NCBI GenBank assembly: GCA_050084515.1 | Contig: CM114275.1 | Location: 24,552,001-24,616,000, forward strand | Length of the DNA: 64,000 nt | Direction of reading: 5' to 3' | Source: Blasia pusilla | Taxonomy: Eukaryota; Marchantiophyta; Marchantiopsida; Blasiales | In this document: piece after piece, positions 1 to 12,959 of the stretch | Position numbering within the stretch: the stretch's first letter is position 1 | Layout: each line of letters opens with the position of its first letter | The notes under the pieces: model-generated | The model's input: the letters and a program-made list of their open reading frames with translations, nothing else | What the model was told of the DNA's origin: nothing | Databases searched by the model: none | Made by a program: the position numbers and the translations under genes

Positions 1-2200
1 GTAAAAGAGGCCGATGAGGTCATGCTTCAACATGCTATCATTAATTTTTTTCGACATTATTTTCTCCCTTGATATCGTAAATTTTCTAGGTGGAATTTAG
101 CGATAAATATAGGTACAACTAAGTTAGTTGTCATTGAGTCGGAGCCGCTAAAAGTTTATAAAGCGGGACAAGACTTAGAGGCAGGGTATAGAGCACGTCA
201 AAAGCTCCTACATACAACCTAAATCAATGCACTCTGCCTAATTTGATTTAGGTTTTACATAGTTTTCTTACAACACATTATACTAAACATTTGTTTTCAT
301 TTGTTTTAGTGAAACACCTCCTACTAAGACAACACTTTGACATTAAACCACAATCATTTCAACATACAACATTTCTAAGCGATATAAGAGGGTTTAATGT
401 TTTCACATTGAAATGTGGCCATCAATTAGACATTGTTTGAGTTTCTTTCTCAGAGTCTCAAATTATGAGGCCTTGTTCGTAGCCTCTATGTTCACCTACA
501 CTTTGTGATTTTGGATCTCTATGACAAGTTGGAACCCAATTTTTCACGTTGCCAAAGTGCTCATTATCAACCATGAAGTTGTCAAGCATTTCATTGAGTT
601 TGGTCCTCTTTGTAACTATAGAACTTCTGTAAGTTCTATGAGGCGTGGAATTTACCAAAGGCTATTGGGAATGGTCGTGGGATTGTAGGAATCTGTCGAC
701 TTCAAGTTTGCTCGCAACAGCATCCAAGTCCAAATTAGTACATGCCTCTGCTTCCATTTTTGCCTCTGTGTTCACAAACTTTGTTTTCTTCATTCTATGG
801 AAGGACTCAACCTAGTGTTCTTCAAAATAAGGTTGATTCCTAATTGGATTATTTGACCTCTATTTTTCATGTATGCGCTCATGCCATGTCTACTTTCGGT
901 GACCATACCAAACCAAGTGTTCACTCAAGAAAGGACCAAGCAACAAGTTTTGGATGACATCACATTGTAATGCACTGAATTATTTTGTATATTTCACCAT
1001 GAAGACAGACCAAAACGATGTTTTGAAGACCTTTGATAAATTTCCACCAAAGATGAAGACAAGAATACAATAAGGTGTGTGTTTAGAAGAACCTCGAGAC
1101 GAAAACTTTAAGAAATTACTAATAAGATAAACAAGTGGATTAGTTAGTGTAATTTACAAATAAATGAAATCTTGACTACTAGTAGAAGTAAGGTAAACCC
1201 TTAATCATTTAAAAGTGTCGTTCGAGCATTGTTTGAGTAAATTTGAAATATATGGAATCATACCTACTAGTAATAAGGTTCATCCTAACAGATTAAAACT
1301 TGATGATGTGGAGAACGGTTGGTACGATCCCAGAGCTTATACTTCCTTCTACATTTACCTATTGGAATTTTAGTTACCAATCCATAAAAGAGCTACAATA
1401 CATACCTTGAAGAGAGCTTCAAATCACAATAAAAACCGCTAGTAGTGAGGTGTGCTGTGTTCGGATCGATAAAAAAAAATCGAAGCAAATAGAATTCACT
1501 AATCACATATTACATGAGCGGAGGCTTCTTAATATGTGAGTTATTCTGTAAATATCATCTATAAGGCTAATCCATCGTCACTTATCCTCTCTTCAAAGAC
1601 ACATTTGCAACACAGGAATGGCTACAACACATTTCCACTCCACACTCGTTCATTCCCATTAGTTGATATTGATTAGGGCTAATCTAGATCCTAAATAATC
1701 TTCAATCGCACTTCATAAGCCTTTCAAAATAGACCAACCCTAAATGGGCACGTCGGATGAAACGGAAATGAGAATGACGGAAACAATGTCGTATGGAATG
1801 GAAAAGACTTGACGCACGATCCACTTTATGAATCCCTAATTCCCTGCATTCAAGTGTTTCAGATATCTCATCATCAATACTAGCATAGTACCTATATTAT
1901 GCACGAGTGAAAATCACAATGAGAGAGATAATTAAGTCGAACGTGTTAATTTAGTTCTTATGTCAAATAATACACATGTCAACACAAGAGGAGATAGAAA
2001 GTACACGTGTCATTAAGGGGAAGGTTTCCTCAAACCCCATCTTGTTTTAATTAAATGATATCAAATCTGGCCCATCCCCTATATAGTGATATAGGCCATA
2101 TATAGCTGTGTCACATGCAAAGCGAAACCCAAAATAGTATATTATTAAAAAAATATTTTAATATGATATATTTTGAGGACGTAAATCGCAGTTTGAAGAA
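1..2200. other. Intergenic DNA, no gene recognised
   Basis: AT-rich sequence with no long open frame and no recognisable protein family on either strand. I see no RNA gene. A TATA-like palindromic stretch lies near its right end and is listed separately. Confidence 0.6.
2078..2095. promoter_or_regulatory. TATA-like palindromic sequence upstream of the DUF1068 gene
   Basis: CCTATATAGTGATATAGG is an imperfect palindrome with TATATA cores. It lies about 780 bases before the start codon of the DUF1068 gene, so it would serve as core promoter only if the 5' UTR is long or contains an intron. A GA-rich tract at about 2477-2543, common in plant 5' leaders, lies between the two. Weak, position-based assignment. 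Confidence 0.2.
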
Positions 2201-2875
2201 ATACCCGTTTCTCGTTACGGGGATCCCTTAAAATTCGAGCAGTCCTATTGGGTGCGGGACAGAGAAGAAATGTGTTTGTTCCTTCTCTGGTCAGCAGTTC
2301 TCTTTGAGAGTCGTTCCAGGAAGGCTGCGGTGTCTGGCAGGTGCGATGTGTTGTTTCTCAAGGTGTCCTTGTCCTTGTATGAAGATCTGAAGGTTGCTGG
2401 TTGCTGTGGAGAGGCTGAGTGGCGTATTAAGGTAGGTACCTGAGACTTCAGATCGAGAGAATGCCTGAGATAATTTCGAGAGAGAGAGGAGAGAGAATGC
2501 AAGAGATGATTTGTTAGAGAGAGAGAGAGAAAGAGAGAGAGAGGACGGCGGAATGGACTGTATTGTGTTGAGCAAGATCCGGTCGAGGAGGTACTGAGTT
2601 GGAGCTTAGTTTGGCAGGCATAACGGGTGCGATCACAAGGAGAAATGGAGCTGCTGTGAACAGCCCTCCATTAGTCCACGACGGAACGACTTCCGTGAGT
2701 TTAAACTGCGTGTTATCCGAACACGGAATCCGGACTTTGTTGCAGTTCACTGCAGTCTTCTGTCGAAACTAGAGAGAATAACCCGGCAATTTAGCAAGAT
2801 TGTTTCAGACGGTGACAGTAGTCGAGGTGGATAGCAGGGTGGATCTGGGAGTTCTTACAACGAACAGGAGCCAAC

Positions 2876-4472
2876 ATGGCACAACAGGGAGGTGTTTCCG
2901 GAATGAAACTGGTAGTCCTGGTGCTCGCCTTTGGATTCTCCATTTACATTCTAGGCCCTCCTCTGTATTGGCACTTTTCCGGCGGTGCTGTCGGCAAACA
3001 CATGATGTCGTGTCCACTGTGTATCTGCGATTGTCCTAATGACAGCTTATCCAACAATCCGCTGGCAGGTTTGTATTTCAAATCCGTGAATGACTTATGA
3101 GGAGTCCTGATTTAGTTGTGCAGGGGCCTTTCTAGACCTACTCTGCTGACGTACATTCGGAATTGTTGCCAAAATTCTTCCATCTCAAATTTGACGTTTC
3201 TATGTCTGTCAACTTTCTCAATAAAGTTTTGTTTGAATGTGTCTCCGGCTCTTAACAAGATCTTTGGGGTGGTGTATGTTTCTTTTGCAGACTTAGCCAA
3301 CGTCACTCTTCCAGGTTGGTCTCTCAATACTCTAAAAAATGCAGGTGCGATGTAGTCCAATCCTCAGCTTTGAACTAGTCAGCCTTTTCATGGTGCAATG
3401 TCTGTGAGTGGTTATTAGAGTGAATCCTGCTTTTGGTCTGGCTCTCACATACAGGTCCCCTAGTCAATATGTTACTTGCAACAGGGTTTATCAATGCCAT
3501 TGGGTACGGGATTGGTTGAAATTTTGGAGTGAGTGTTAGTCGTAGTTTCCTAAAATATTAAGAGCCTGTGACCACAATTATTCAGAGGCTGTGAGCACTC
3601 GCAGTGAAGTGAAAACTGATTGAACAACACAACACAACACTCCACTCCACTCCTCTCCTCTTCTCGTGAGATCTCATCTTAGAAGTGAAATCCGTATTCT
3701 AAGTCTTGAGGTTTGGAGCTCTGAAGGAAGCTCTAGCTCTTCATGTTTAGTGTTGAGGCTAGTATGCCAATTAGAATGTTGGAGCTGTCAGGCCGTCTGT
3801 CCAATGATCTATTGGCAATCTCTTCTAATTAGAGCCATGTACTAGCCAAAGAGTTCGAGTTAGGCTCGCAGTTTCCCCATGGTCTTGTTTTCCTTCAGAA
3901 ATAGTTACCAAGGTTGAATTAAACACATTTTTTTGAGACATCTTCTGATTTTCATGTCCATTTTATTGTGTAAAGATTGTTCCAAAGATGACCCAGACAT
4001 GCAAGATGAGTTGGGCAAAAGCAGGTATCAACTGCTACAGGAAGAGCTAAAATTACAGGAAGCAGTTGCTGAAGAAAGCCAACAGCGGTCAGAGGGGGCT
4101 TTTCTTGATGCCAAAAAGATAGCATCTCAGTATCAGAAAGAATTTGAGAAATGCAACAGTGGAATGGAGACCAGTGAAGGGGCTCGAGAGAAGGCAGAAG
4201 CTGCATTGGTAGAACAGAAGAAAATAACAGAAGTGTGGGAAAGCCGTGCAAGAGCACTAGGATGGAAGGAGGAGGAGAGCAGCACAGCCAAGACAGAAAG
4301 TGCTGAGAATACAGAAACCACAACAAATGGACAAAGTTCGGAAACTTCTGAAGTTCAAAATACTGAACTTAGGCCAGATGCCAAGAAGTTGAAAACCGAA
4401 AGAAGTTCCACAATCATGAAAAATAGCAGGAGGAACATTTCTTCGCAGAGTGCAAAGAAAGATTCTTCATAG
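2876..4472 (+). CDS. DUF1068 (PF06364) Golgi/endomembrane protein, ELMO/NKS1-like, three exons
   Basis: Exons 2876-3068, 3291-3314 and 3976-4472 join in frame across GT..AG introns to give 237 residues, the usual family size. Residues 10-30 form one N-terminal membrane anchor. A Cys-rich CPLCICDC motif follows at 46-53, then the conserved DCSKDDPD at 73-80. A long charged coiled coil (about 82-168) carries the family signatures EELKLQEAVAEE and KKIASQYQKE and ends in ALGWK. The Ser/Lys/Glu-rich tail is low complexity. Arabidopsis members (ELMO1, NKS1/ELMO4) are Golgi proteins needed for pectin-dependent cell adhesion and act as scaffolds around pectin synthesis enzymes; this role is inferred from family membership. 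The start is chosen because MAQ lies just before the anchor. Exon 2 is a 24-base microexon encoding eight residues; skipping it would keep the frame. No neighbouring gene looks linked. Confidence 0.9.
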
Positions 4473-5750
4473 CTCCTACTCAAGAAGGTAATCCCTGTTT
4501 GCCCTACTAAGGTGTACTGTCAGTTAATTGCATTGAGAGCGTTGTGCCAGTGTGGTCTAGAATTGATGCAATTGCGCTTCATGGAATTTGGTTGGGATAA
4601 ATGCTACTGTGTATTTTCTACAAGTGTTCTGGTTTTGCAGGAATGTTCAGGATTGTCTATGAGGATGATTTGTAGTTATATTGCATGTTGTTGTGAATTG
4701 TTTAGTTCAAGCAGGGAAAGGATTCTGTTCATCTCTGAGATGAAGTTACGAAGGCAGTGGGTGCCAGTTTGGAATGTGATCCAGGCACACTTATTTGGCT
4801 GTTAATTGGGTGGAAAAAGCAGCTAGCATTCCTTACCAGACGATTTGTGAGCACACACTTCACTCCTCAAACCAAGGCAATATTATTTCAGAGGGTCGGG
4901 TCGTAGTTTGCTGCTGGGTAGGTCTACTATAATTCTTTCAAGGACATCTGGAGAAAGGATTGTCATGAGTTCTATATTACAACAGGTGTTCTTACAAAGT
5001 CTGCACGACTTCTCTTCACCAGCCACTTTACTGAGTAAGTCTTCAAGTCTGCAGATAGGGTGGTGATTTACAGCCTTAGAGAGAAATGATGTCCTGTCAT
5101 TAAAATTTCCTGCCAATTCGAGTTTTTATCTCTGCGAGCAGTCATCTGAGAGTACAGTTCACAAGTTCATCTGGAAGAATGCCAGATGTGTGCCTTTGGA
5201 AACTCAGAGGAACAGGAAGTTCTTCACATGATGTTTTGCTGCCTGCCTTCAATCCAGGTAGAAAAGGTTTTAATCCAATGATCGATTGCATGGTCTTCTT
5301 CGGAAAGAGCAGTTGATATGTAATAGTGAATGGAAGTGATGAATCTCCTAATGATGGGATCTCAACTGAAGTCATGTTTTGTGGAATCTGGCCTTTTAGT
5401 GTGAGCCAGGCAGACCTTACCTGCTTGAGTAGTTTCCCATATGGAGCAGTCATGGCTCCTTCCCCCACATAAGGGCAGCTTAGTGCTCTCACTCGTCACC
5501 GGATAGGTTATTGCAACAGACGGAAATTGTCATACAAACCTCCATTTGAAAACCAACCAGACCATCAAGCCACACTTTCAAATCTGTATCGAGTACAGCC
5601 TATCCCCATGCACGCAAATAGCAGTAGGTGCCAAGTGTTATGCCATAACTAAGAATGTAGAGAAACCATCCAAGTTAAAACTATTTCTAATGAATTTTGT
5701 TGGCAGGTGCCTATGCAACGCATGGAGTACATGAAGTGTTGCGAATCACA
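4473..5750. other. 3' flank of the DUF1068 gene, probable 3' UTR then unassigned DNA
   Basis: Sequence after the TAG at 4470-4472 has moderate GC and several splice-like sites (for example TTTTGCAG near 4640), so the 3' UTR may be spliced. Short open frames occur on both strands, including one of 116 codons on the minus strand at 5142-5492. None resembles a family I know. Confidence 0.4.
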
Positions 5751-7850
5751 ATGATGGCTTTTGGGATGTGATGATGTCACATCGACTATATTTGCACGAA
5801 GTAGCCAATTGCTACCTTAACCCGTGGTTAGGAAGATATCAAGGACCTCCATCCATCACTTATGAATCTGTTCATACTTTCTTTGCCAATGTGCCACAAA
5901 ATTAAACCACAACACAAGTGAACTCCTTTGCATTTGGGTTAGCATCAGAATGCCCTCTCCCTCCACTCAACAATTAATCCCATGGTTCCACCTTGAGATT
6001 TGTAGTGGAATGGTGGAGACATATCATTGAAACATGAAACCACAATTTTGTGAACCTACCAACTTGTCCCCCACAAGAAACAGTGAGTTCTAGTGGCTAC
6101 CAAGATTTATTGCACAACTCTTTTAGAACGGGCACCACAATTTCTATTGAAAGTACACAACATCTAATCTGAATATGACCAATACCACCACTTCCTTGTC
6201 AGAGTTTGAGTGGTGTATACAACCTACGTATCGTCATGAATGAAGATTCTTGATACTTGACAACATAAAACTCATAGGGACAACAATATAAGACACATAT
6301 TCCAACATATTATGCAACCGTAAGTTGGGATGAGTGGGAGGGGGTGAAGTTGAAAGTCATACACACATTCCAACATATTATGCGACCGTAAGTTGGGTTG
6401 AGTGGGAGGGAGTGAAGTTGAAAGTAAGGATTACCATTTGATTATCCTTCCATAAATAAACTCGCTACAATGTAATGCTTTATGCCCAATTATTAACAAA
6501 ACTTACCTTTCTTTGCATTTGCAGGCGCTGAGGACAATTTGAAGGGCCATCCAACTGAATTTCTGTTTATAGTCCAGATGCATAAAGTACCCGCATCAAA
6601 TAATTCCAAGTAAATAAACCATTTCCAAACTAACTATCCATTGGTACATGATGATTGAGGTTCTTTGGCACAACATCTAGAAACGGATATATATTAGTAG
6701 TAATGGAAAATTCCCTTTCTTGTTCTTTTTATAATGTATTTAAAAAAAGCTACGTATTTGGTAGTTATAAAAGCACACATTGAAATCCTTGATATGGTGT
6801 GTCGTATGAACATACAATAACCAATATACATCGATTTTCATCAAATTATTCTAAGATCGATTGAGCCTATGAATCCTAGAACATTTGTGCACGAATAAAT
6901 CAACACACGCAAAGAATTCTATTATCTAGTCTCTAACAACGAAGAGATGCAAATGTAAAACACAAAAAATGCACATAAATAAGTTATCTCTATATCAATC
7001 CTAGCCCATTTTTAACTCAAAAGATTATAGGCTCAATCCCCCATTATAGCCTTAGTGCAATGTACCACATATCCCGCCGTGGGAATCCAATATCTAAAAT
7101 GGGCTCCAAATTGATTCTCCTCAAAGCTATAACTTAATTGGGTATTTACGCCTCTTTAGCAATTCCAATGTAACTTGTCATCTTAAATTACCAATCAACG
7201 AGAAGAGATTATCAATCTAGAGTACACTATCTATTCACCCTTAACTACCTCTACAACTAATTGTCTAATAAGAGAGGGGATGCATCATCACATGCAAGGG
7301 TACACACAGGTCAAAATATCCTTGTAAAATGAGTACTACAAACGATCCCCCAAAGCCTTGATCCAATCTTGCCTACCTCTCTATAGTCATGACGAATGCC
7401 ATAATGCCAATAAGGACTTAAATCAATCCAATTAGACCTAGAAAAAAAGTCAACACTTAGAAAAGATATCCTAGCTTGGACTAGTTTTATTGCTTCATAT
7501 CTTGCAATTCTTTACAAAGAGAAGATTGATAGGATTTGCTCTCATCTATCCTAACTTATAATGCTTGTTATATATATTTTTATGTATGCAAAAGCTTAAG
7601 ATACCTCATATGACTTTGTATGGTGATATTTAGAGTAATAAGTCAAAAAATAACTTGTGGAGGTGTAGGAAATGTGTCATGAATTTTAGAGAGGAAGCTG
7701 AGATTACATCAAGGCATACATGGTCTCGTACAAGGTTTCTTTATAATTCTCATTTTAGGAGGTTATGGTGACCAATGTGTAAGGTCATCCTCGCCTTTAT
7801 GAGTGATACTCTTGCGCCAGGTATCCCTGATTCTATGAAGACTTTCGGAG
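5751..7850. other. Intergenic DNA, no gene recognised
   Basis: AT-rich with dense stop codons in all frames. The only structure I can support is the pair of direct repeats at 6293-6425. Confidence 0.6.
6293..6425 (+). repeat. Two-copy direct tandem repeat of about 65 bases
   Basis: Copy one spans 6293-6357 and copy two 6363-6425. They differ by a few substitutions (GCAACCG/GCGACCG, GGGATGA/GGGTTGA, GGGGGTG/GGGAGTG). This is a local duplication with no coding potential. Confidence 0.9.
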
Positions 7851-7890
7851 ATTTGGAGTATACGCCCATTATTGGGCGTATACTCCAAAT
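7851..7890. repeat. Perfect 18-bp inverted repeat with a 4-base loop
   Basis: The left arm 7851-7868 and right arm 7873-7890 are exact reverse complements around the loop TTAT. The arm starts ATTTGGAGTATACGCCCA. It lies outside any recognised gene or element. Confidence 0.95.
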
Positions 7891-8331
7891 TAGGTGCCAC
7901 TTGTTATGTATCTTATCATACATTATGAGGGCTTGTATGATTGGTGATTACAATTGGATCTATACAGCCAAGTGAGAGGTGGCTTGTAGGGAGGGTGTTC
8001 CCTTTTGAAAGTCCTTTCTCTCTTATGGTGACACTTGGTTGGATTGAGAGCACTTGTTTATTCCAAGTCATTCCATGACCTCTATGGATGGGTATTATGT
8101 TCCCACATGTTACCAAAGAGTTTCTTGGAGAGGGATACGGTGTATTCCAGATGATGCTTACTTTGAGTTCATCTTCCTTATGACACACCTTGTTGGGATG
8201 TGTGATACGGTGCAACGATTCTTGTGTTGAGCCTAGATTCTCTTGAGTAAGAGTGGGCTCGGATTTATCGAATATCACATATTTAGATTGCATTGCAAAT
8301 TGTGTTATATCTCGTGTTCAAGGTTGCACAG

Positions 8332-9245
8332 AAACAGACATGTTCGAACATGACCACGGATATGGAACACCGGGCGCGAGCATGGGTTTTTATGGCGCCA
8401 AGATTGACCGCGCGGGCTCTACTTGCAGCCCAGGGTGCAGGCCCTGAAGCCCGCGTCCGGGCTGCTTGCAGGCCGCCAAGACCGCGCGCGGGCTCTTTGC
8501 GGGCCTTGGAGTCTGCATGCGGGCTACGGTGCGGGCCTTGGAGCTCGCATGCATGCTAGGGTACGGGCCCTGAAGCCCGCATCCAGACTACTTGCGGGCT
8601 AGGTACGGGCCAAAAAGCCCGTGCGCCCCCTAGGTCGTAGGCTCGTTACGGGCCCACGAGCCTGCATGCGGGCTAGGCTACGGGCCCTGGAGTCCACGTG
8701 CGGGCCTTGAAGCCCGAGTCCGGGCTGACTGCGGGCCGCTTGCGGGCCTTGGAGTCCACAAGTAGGCACCCGCGTGGGCTACTTGCGGGCTAGGGTGTGG
8801 GCCCTGAAGCCCGGCGTGCTTTCGGGCATGGGAGCCCAAATGTGGGCTAGCGAGCGGGCTCGCATGCGGGCCACTGAGCCCGCCCACAGGCTCATTGTGG
8901 CCTTGGAGCCCGGGCGGACCACCGAGCTCGCGTGCGAGCTAATTGCGGGCCTGGGAGCCGGGTGCGGGCTCGCATGCGGGCCGCTGAGCTCGGAAGCGCG
9001 CGCTAGTTGCGAGTCCTCGAGCCCGCGCAGAGCTTGCGCACTGACTCCAAGGCCTAGGCGGCTCTGTGTGGGCTAGGGCGCGGGCTCGCAGCGGCTTGGT
9101 GGGCTCGGAGCCCGTGATGGATCAGCCCGCGGGCTTGCGCAGCTCGCGCCAGCAGAGCTTGTGTGCGGGCTGCTTGCAGACTAGGGCGCGAGGCCGTGCA
9201 GGGGCTTCTTGTGGGTCGTGCCGGCCAGGGTTGTGGATGGGTCAT
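8332..9245 (+). repeat. GC-rich short-motif repeat block beginning with a GGTTGCAC terminus
   Basis: After the start GGTTGCACAGAAACAGACAT, composition changes abruptly from AT-rich to strongly GC-rich. From about 8360 to 9240 variants of GCGGGCT, GAGCCCGC and CGGGCCTTGGAG recur in both orientations with irregular spacing. The same words recur at 14985-15370. Long open frames in several phases here come from base composition, not coding. The first 45 bases resemble the terminus of the MITE-like copy at 17302-17622 read on the minus strand. Confidence 0.75.
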
Positions 9246-10014
<769 letters not shown>

Positions 10015-10362
10015 TTGGTGGGGTTAGTGAGTGTCTGTAGTCATGACCAAGCCAGAGAACTCCAACAGGTTGTGAAGGAAGATTGGGAAGAAGTACAGAT
10101 GGAAGGTCGAACATCAAACAGACGGCAGTGCAAGTATTATTCCTATTCTATGAAAACCTATCATAGCACGCGGATGGTGGAGCATTTTACAAGAGAGAGA
10201 CAAAAGACACATGATGGGAATCAGGATGTCCATCATGCCAAATTATGTGTGAAGGTCCCTCCCAACGTGCAACAGGATCTCCAAAACAGGGTATCAGTGG
10301 GAAATGGACAAAGAAGGGAAGCGAGACCTTCGAGTGAAGTGGAAGAGACGACTCCATTATAA
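10015..10362 (+). pseudogene. hAT transposase N-terminal part with degenerate BED zinc finger
   Basis: This stretch is in the same frame as the hAT core at 10513 and is cut from it by TAA at 10360 and a TGA near 10479. It shows the layout of a BED finger: an acidic tryptophan-containing lead-in (KEDWEEVQMEG), a first cysteine in RRQCKYYS where the second metal-binding cysteine has become tyrosine, then RMVEHFTR, and a final cysteine before VPPNVQQDL. BED fingers bind the subterminal DNA of hAT elements. The missing cysteine suggests binding is lost. Relic of the same gene as the next two entries. Confidence 0.7.
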
Positions 10363-10512
10363 ATAGGTTCGCAAAAAATAGGAAATAGTGTTTATGTTGT
10401 ACAAAATGTTAATGGGGTTGTGGACATGCCCCAGAGTGACAATCTTGAGGAATGGAGAGGAGTTGTTGGGCCCATTTGATGGAGTAGTAGTTCTGGGAAG
10501 AAGCAAGCTGAT

Positions 10513-11481
10513 ATGAGGGATTCTTACAACATCCAAGGAATAGAAGCTCCGAATGACATGTGGGCGAAGTGTTTCTATGAATGTGGAATACCATTCAACG
10601 TAGTACGGCAAGATACTTTCAAAGAAGCAGTGTTTGAAACAACAAAGGTGAAGGGTTACTCAAGTCCTAGTTACCATTCGTTGCACACTATCCTACTTAA
10701 GAAACACGTGGGGAAGGTGAAGGAAAAGGTGGATGGCATATTGGAAAATTTGCGTTTGGGGACCACGATCATACTGAATTCTTGGACCAATGTGAGAAGC
10801 GAGTCTTTAGTGAACATAATGATCTCCGGTCCACAAGGTGATGTCATGATTGAGTCAGTAGATACCAAAGGGGAATCCCAAACGGCGGAATGGTTGGCAG
10901 GTCACATAGAGAGGACTATCATGCGTATCGGTCCAGAGAATATGATGCAACTTGTGACAGAAAATGCTAGCAATGAGCGAGCAGTAGGGAAACTTATTGA
11001 AGCAGAGTTCCCTCATATTCTTTGGGGTGGATGCGTATCACATTCTCTTGATCTAGTCTGCGAAGAGTGGGGTAAATGGCCTTGGATGGACATGATTTTT
11101 GCACAAGCTCGTGAGATGGCAGTATTTGTGAAGACTAGAACTTGGATGATGGCCAAATTTATGGAAACCAATCCAATGAAGAGACGATTTTTGCTTCCTC
11201 CAAATACACGCTTTGCAAAAAAATTTATCATGTTGGGACGCGTCTCAATATTGAGAGAGGCGTTCCACGCCATGGTTGCCACTAATGCTTTTAGGTATTT
11301 CAATTGCAGGGATGCGAGGCAAAGGGAGAAGGCACGAGAGATTGAGACTATTGTGGCCAATCACGATTTTTGGATGGAGGGTGAGGAGTTGTTTGCTGCG
11401 GATCAACCAACTATTATTCTGTTAAGAGAGTGTGATGGTCATAAAGCAATGACTGGGCATATTTATCGCCGTATTTTTTAG
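10513..11481 (+). pseudogene. hAT transposase catalytic core (DUF659-type), inactive
   Basis: A 322-codon frame carries the RNase H-like core of plant hAT transposases. Recognisable blocks are AFHAMVATNAF, the SWTN block, SVDTKGESQTAEWL, QLVTENASN, CVSHSLDLVCEEWGKW, and NTRFAKKFIMLGR. Two positions that are normally catalytic aspartates are changed: DGWT reads NSWT, and TDNA reads TENA. The frame ends at 11479-11481 and homology resumes in another phase at 11601, so there is also a frameshift. A cut-and-paste transposase by descent, almost certainly dead here. Confidence 0.85.
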
Positions 11482-11600
11482 ATAATGGAAGAGAATCGTT
11501 CTTTCCCTATGACTCCATGGCCCGATGTGGGCGGAAGGCATCACGGTTATTTTGTCACAATATCTAGAGCTATAAAGATGGTCGATATTATTTCTAGGCA

Positions 11601-12761
11601 ATGGCAATTATCCACAACAAGTTACATGCAATAGGCTACATTCTCGCCCCTTACCATCTTCTTGATAGTGTTCAAGACGTCACTTCAAATGTTGAGTGCA
11701 TGAGAGATTTCAAAAAATATCTGAAATTTTATGCAATGGGGGTGCATGGCCTCAATGTCATCGAGGCTAATTCTTATGTGGTAACTTGCTTGCGAGAGTT
11801 GGGCAACATTGTGAACCATGAGGAAATATTTGTGGATGAATTTGGTAGGGAAGTTGTTGATTCATTATGTCCCTCTGATTGGTGGAGCATGCACGGTCAA
11901 GATGCACCAACATTGCGCTCTGTGGCTGAGTCCATCTTAGCACAAGTGGTTTCATCTTCTTCAACTGAGAGAAATTGGAGTAGTTATGGTTTCATCTACA
12001 ACAAGCACAGGAATAAATTGACCAACGAGCATGCCAGGGATTTGGTTTACATCTACAAAAACTCAAGGTTTGGAGACAAGGATGTTTCTCAGAAATCAAG
12101 ATAAGCGCTTTTGTACGAGCAATACTTCTCAGAAAGGGATGGACAAGAACAAGCTAGAAGGGTAGTAGAAGATGGTAGTGAATCTAGCTTGCATGCAAGA
12201 AACCGTTATGGTAATCATGAAGATAATCTTGACTTGCAAGATGAGGATCTGGAGGAGGTGGATGTGATATGTGGAATTCATGGCATCGAAGGGAGAGGGG
12301 ATACTCCTATCGACAACACTAAAAATTTTGATTCCGAGATGCTCGGAAGAGATGAAGATGATATTGAAATGGAGAATTGGATTCGAGAGCACAAAGAAGA
12401 GCAACAACGGAGGACTTCAAGTGAAGCCAATCTGCCCAACACTTCTCCTAACACGATCTACAACCCTCAAATTGTTGCACCAGTAGGATTTTAGAATTAT
12501 TCCACCGAGTCTAGTGAGCCTATGCGGGATACTCCTCCACAATCTTTGAGCGTTGAAACGGTGGACTTAGTTGATGAGCCTAATGATAATGATGTTCTCA
12601 TACCTATGATTCCAAACTCTCCACCCATCAATCATGGCATGGATAGTTCACACATTTCCTCCGATGATGAAACAATTGCAATAGGAATTGATCCACCCGA
12701 CTTCGAACTATTGAGCTGCCAAATTACCTCTTACATCTTAATCCACAGGACCCAACCATAG
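11601..12761 (+). pseudogene. hAT transposase C-terminal dimerisation domain and acidic tail
   Basis: The frame opens with LHAIGYILAPYHLL and continues into the hAT dimerisation region (PF05699): WWSMHGQDAPTLRSVAESIL, SSSSTERNWSSYGFIY, and KLTNEHARDLVYIYKN. The main frame stops at 12104. The same phase stays open, apart from stops at 12104 and 12494, until 12761 with an acidic low-complexity tail (LQDEDLEEVD, DEPNDNDV), typical of the C-terminus of plant hAT proteins. The upstream core is in another phase. Together with the two preceding entries it makes one broken transposase gene of about 2.7 kb. Confidence 0.85.
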
Positions 12762-12959
12762 ACCTAGAGTATAAGAGTAATTGCAAAATTTAGTGGACGG
12801 ATTAGTAGATAGTTGTAGCAAACTTGTTTTGTGTTGACTATTGTAAGAATGTCATTTTTATGACAATCCCTTTTATATGCTTCTCGCTAATAAAACATTT
12901 ATTTTTACATTGAAGGTGAAATTGGTAAGTGTGGGTTTTGAGCTCGTGGTCACCACTCC

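Noticed and set aside
5142-5492. 116-codon minus-strand frame downstream of the DUF1068 gene
   Set aside because: No family resemblance, no clear start context or splice partners; may be antisense to a 3' UTR.
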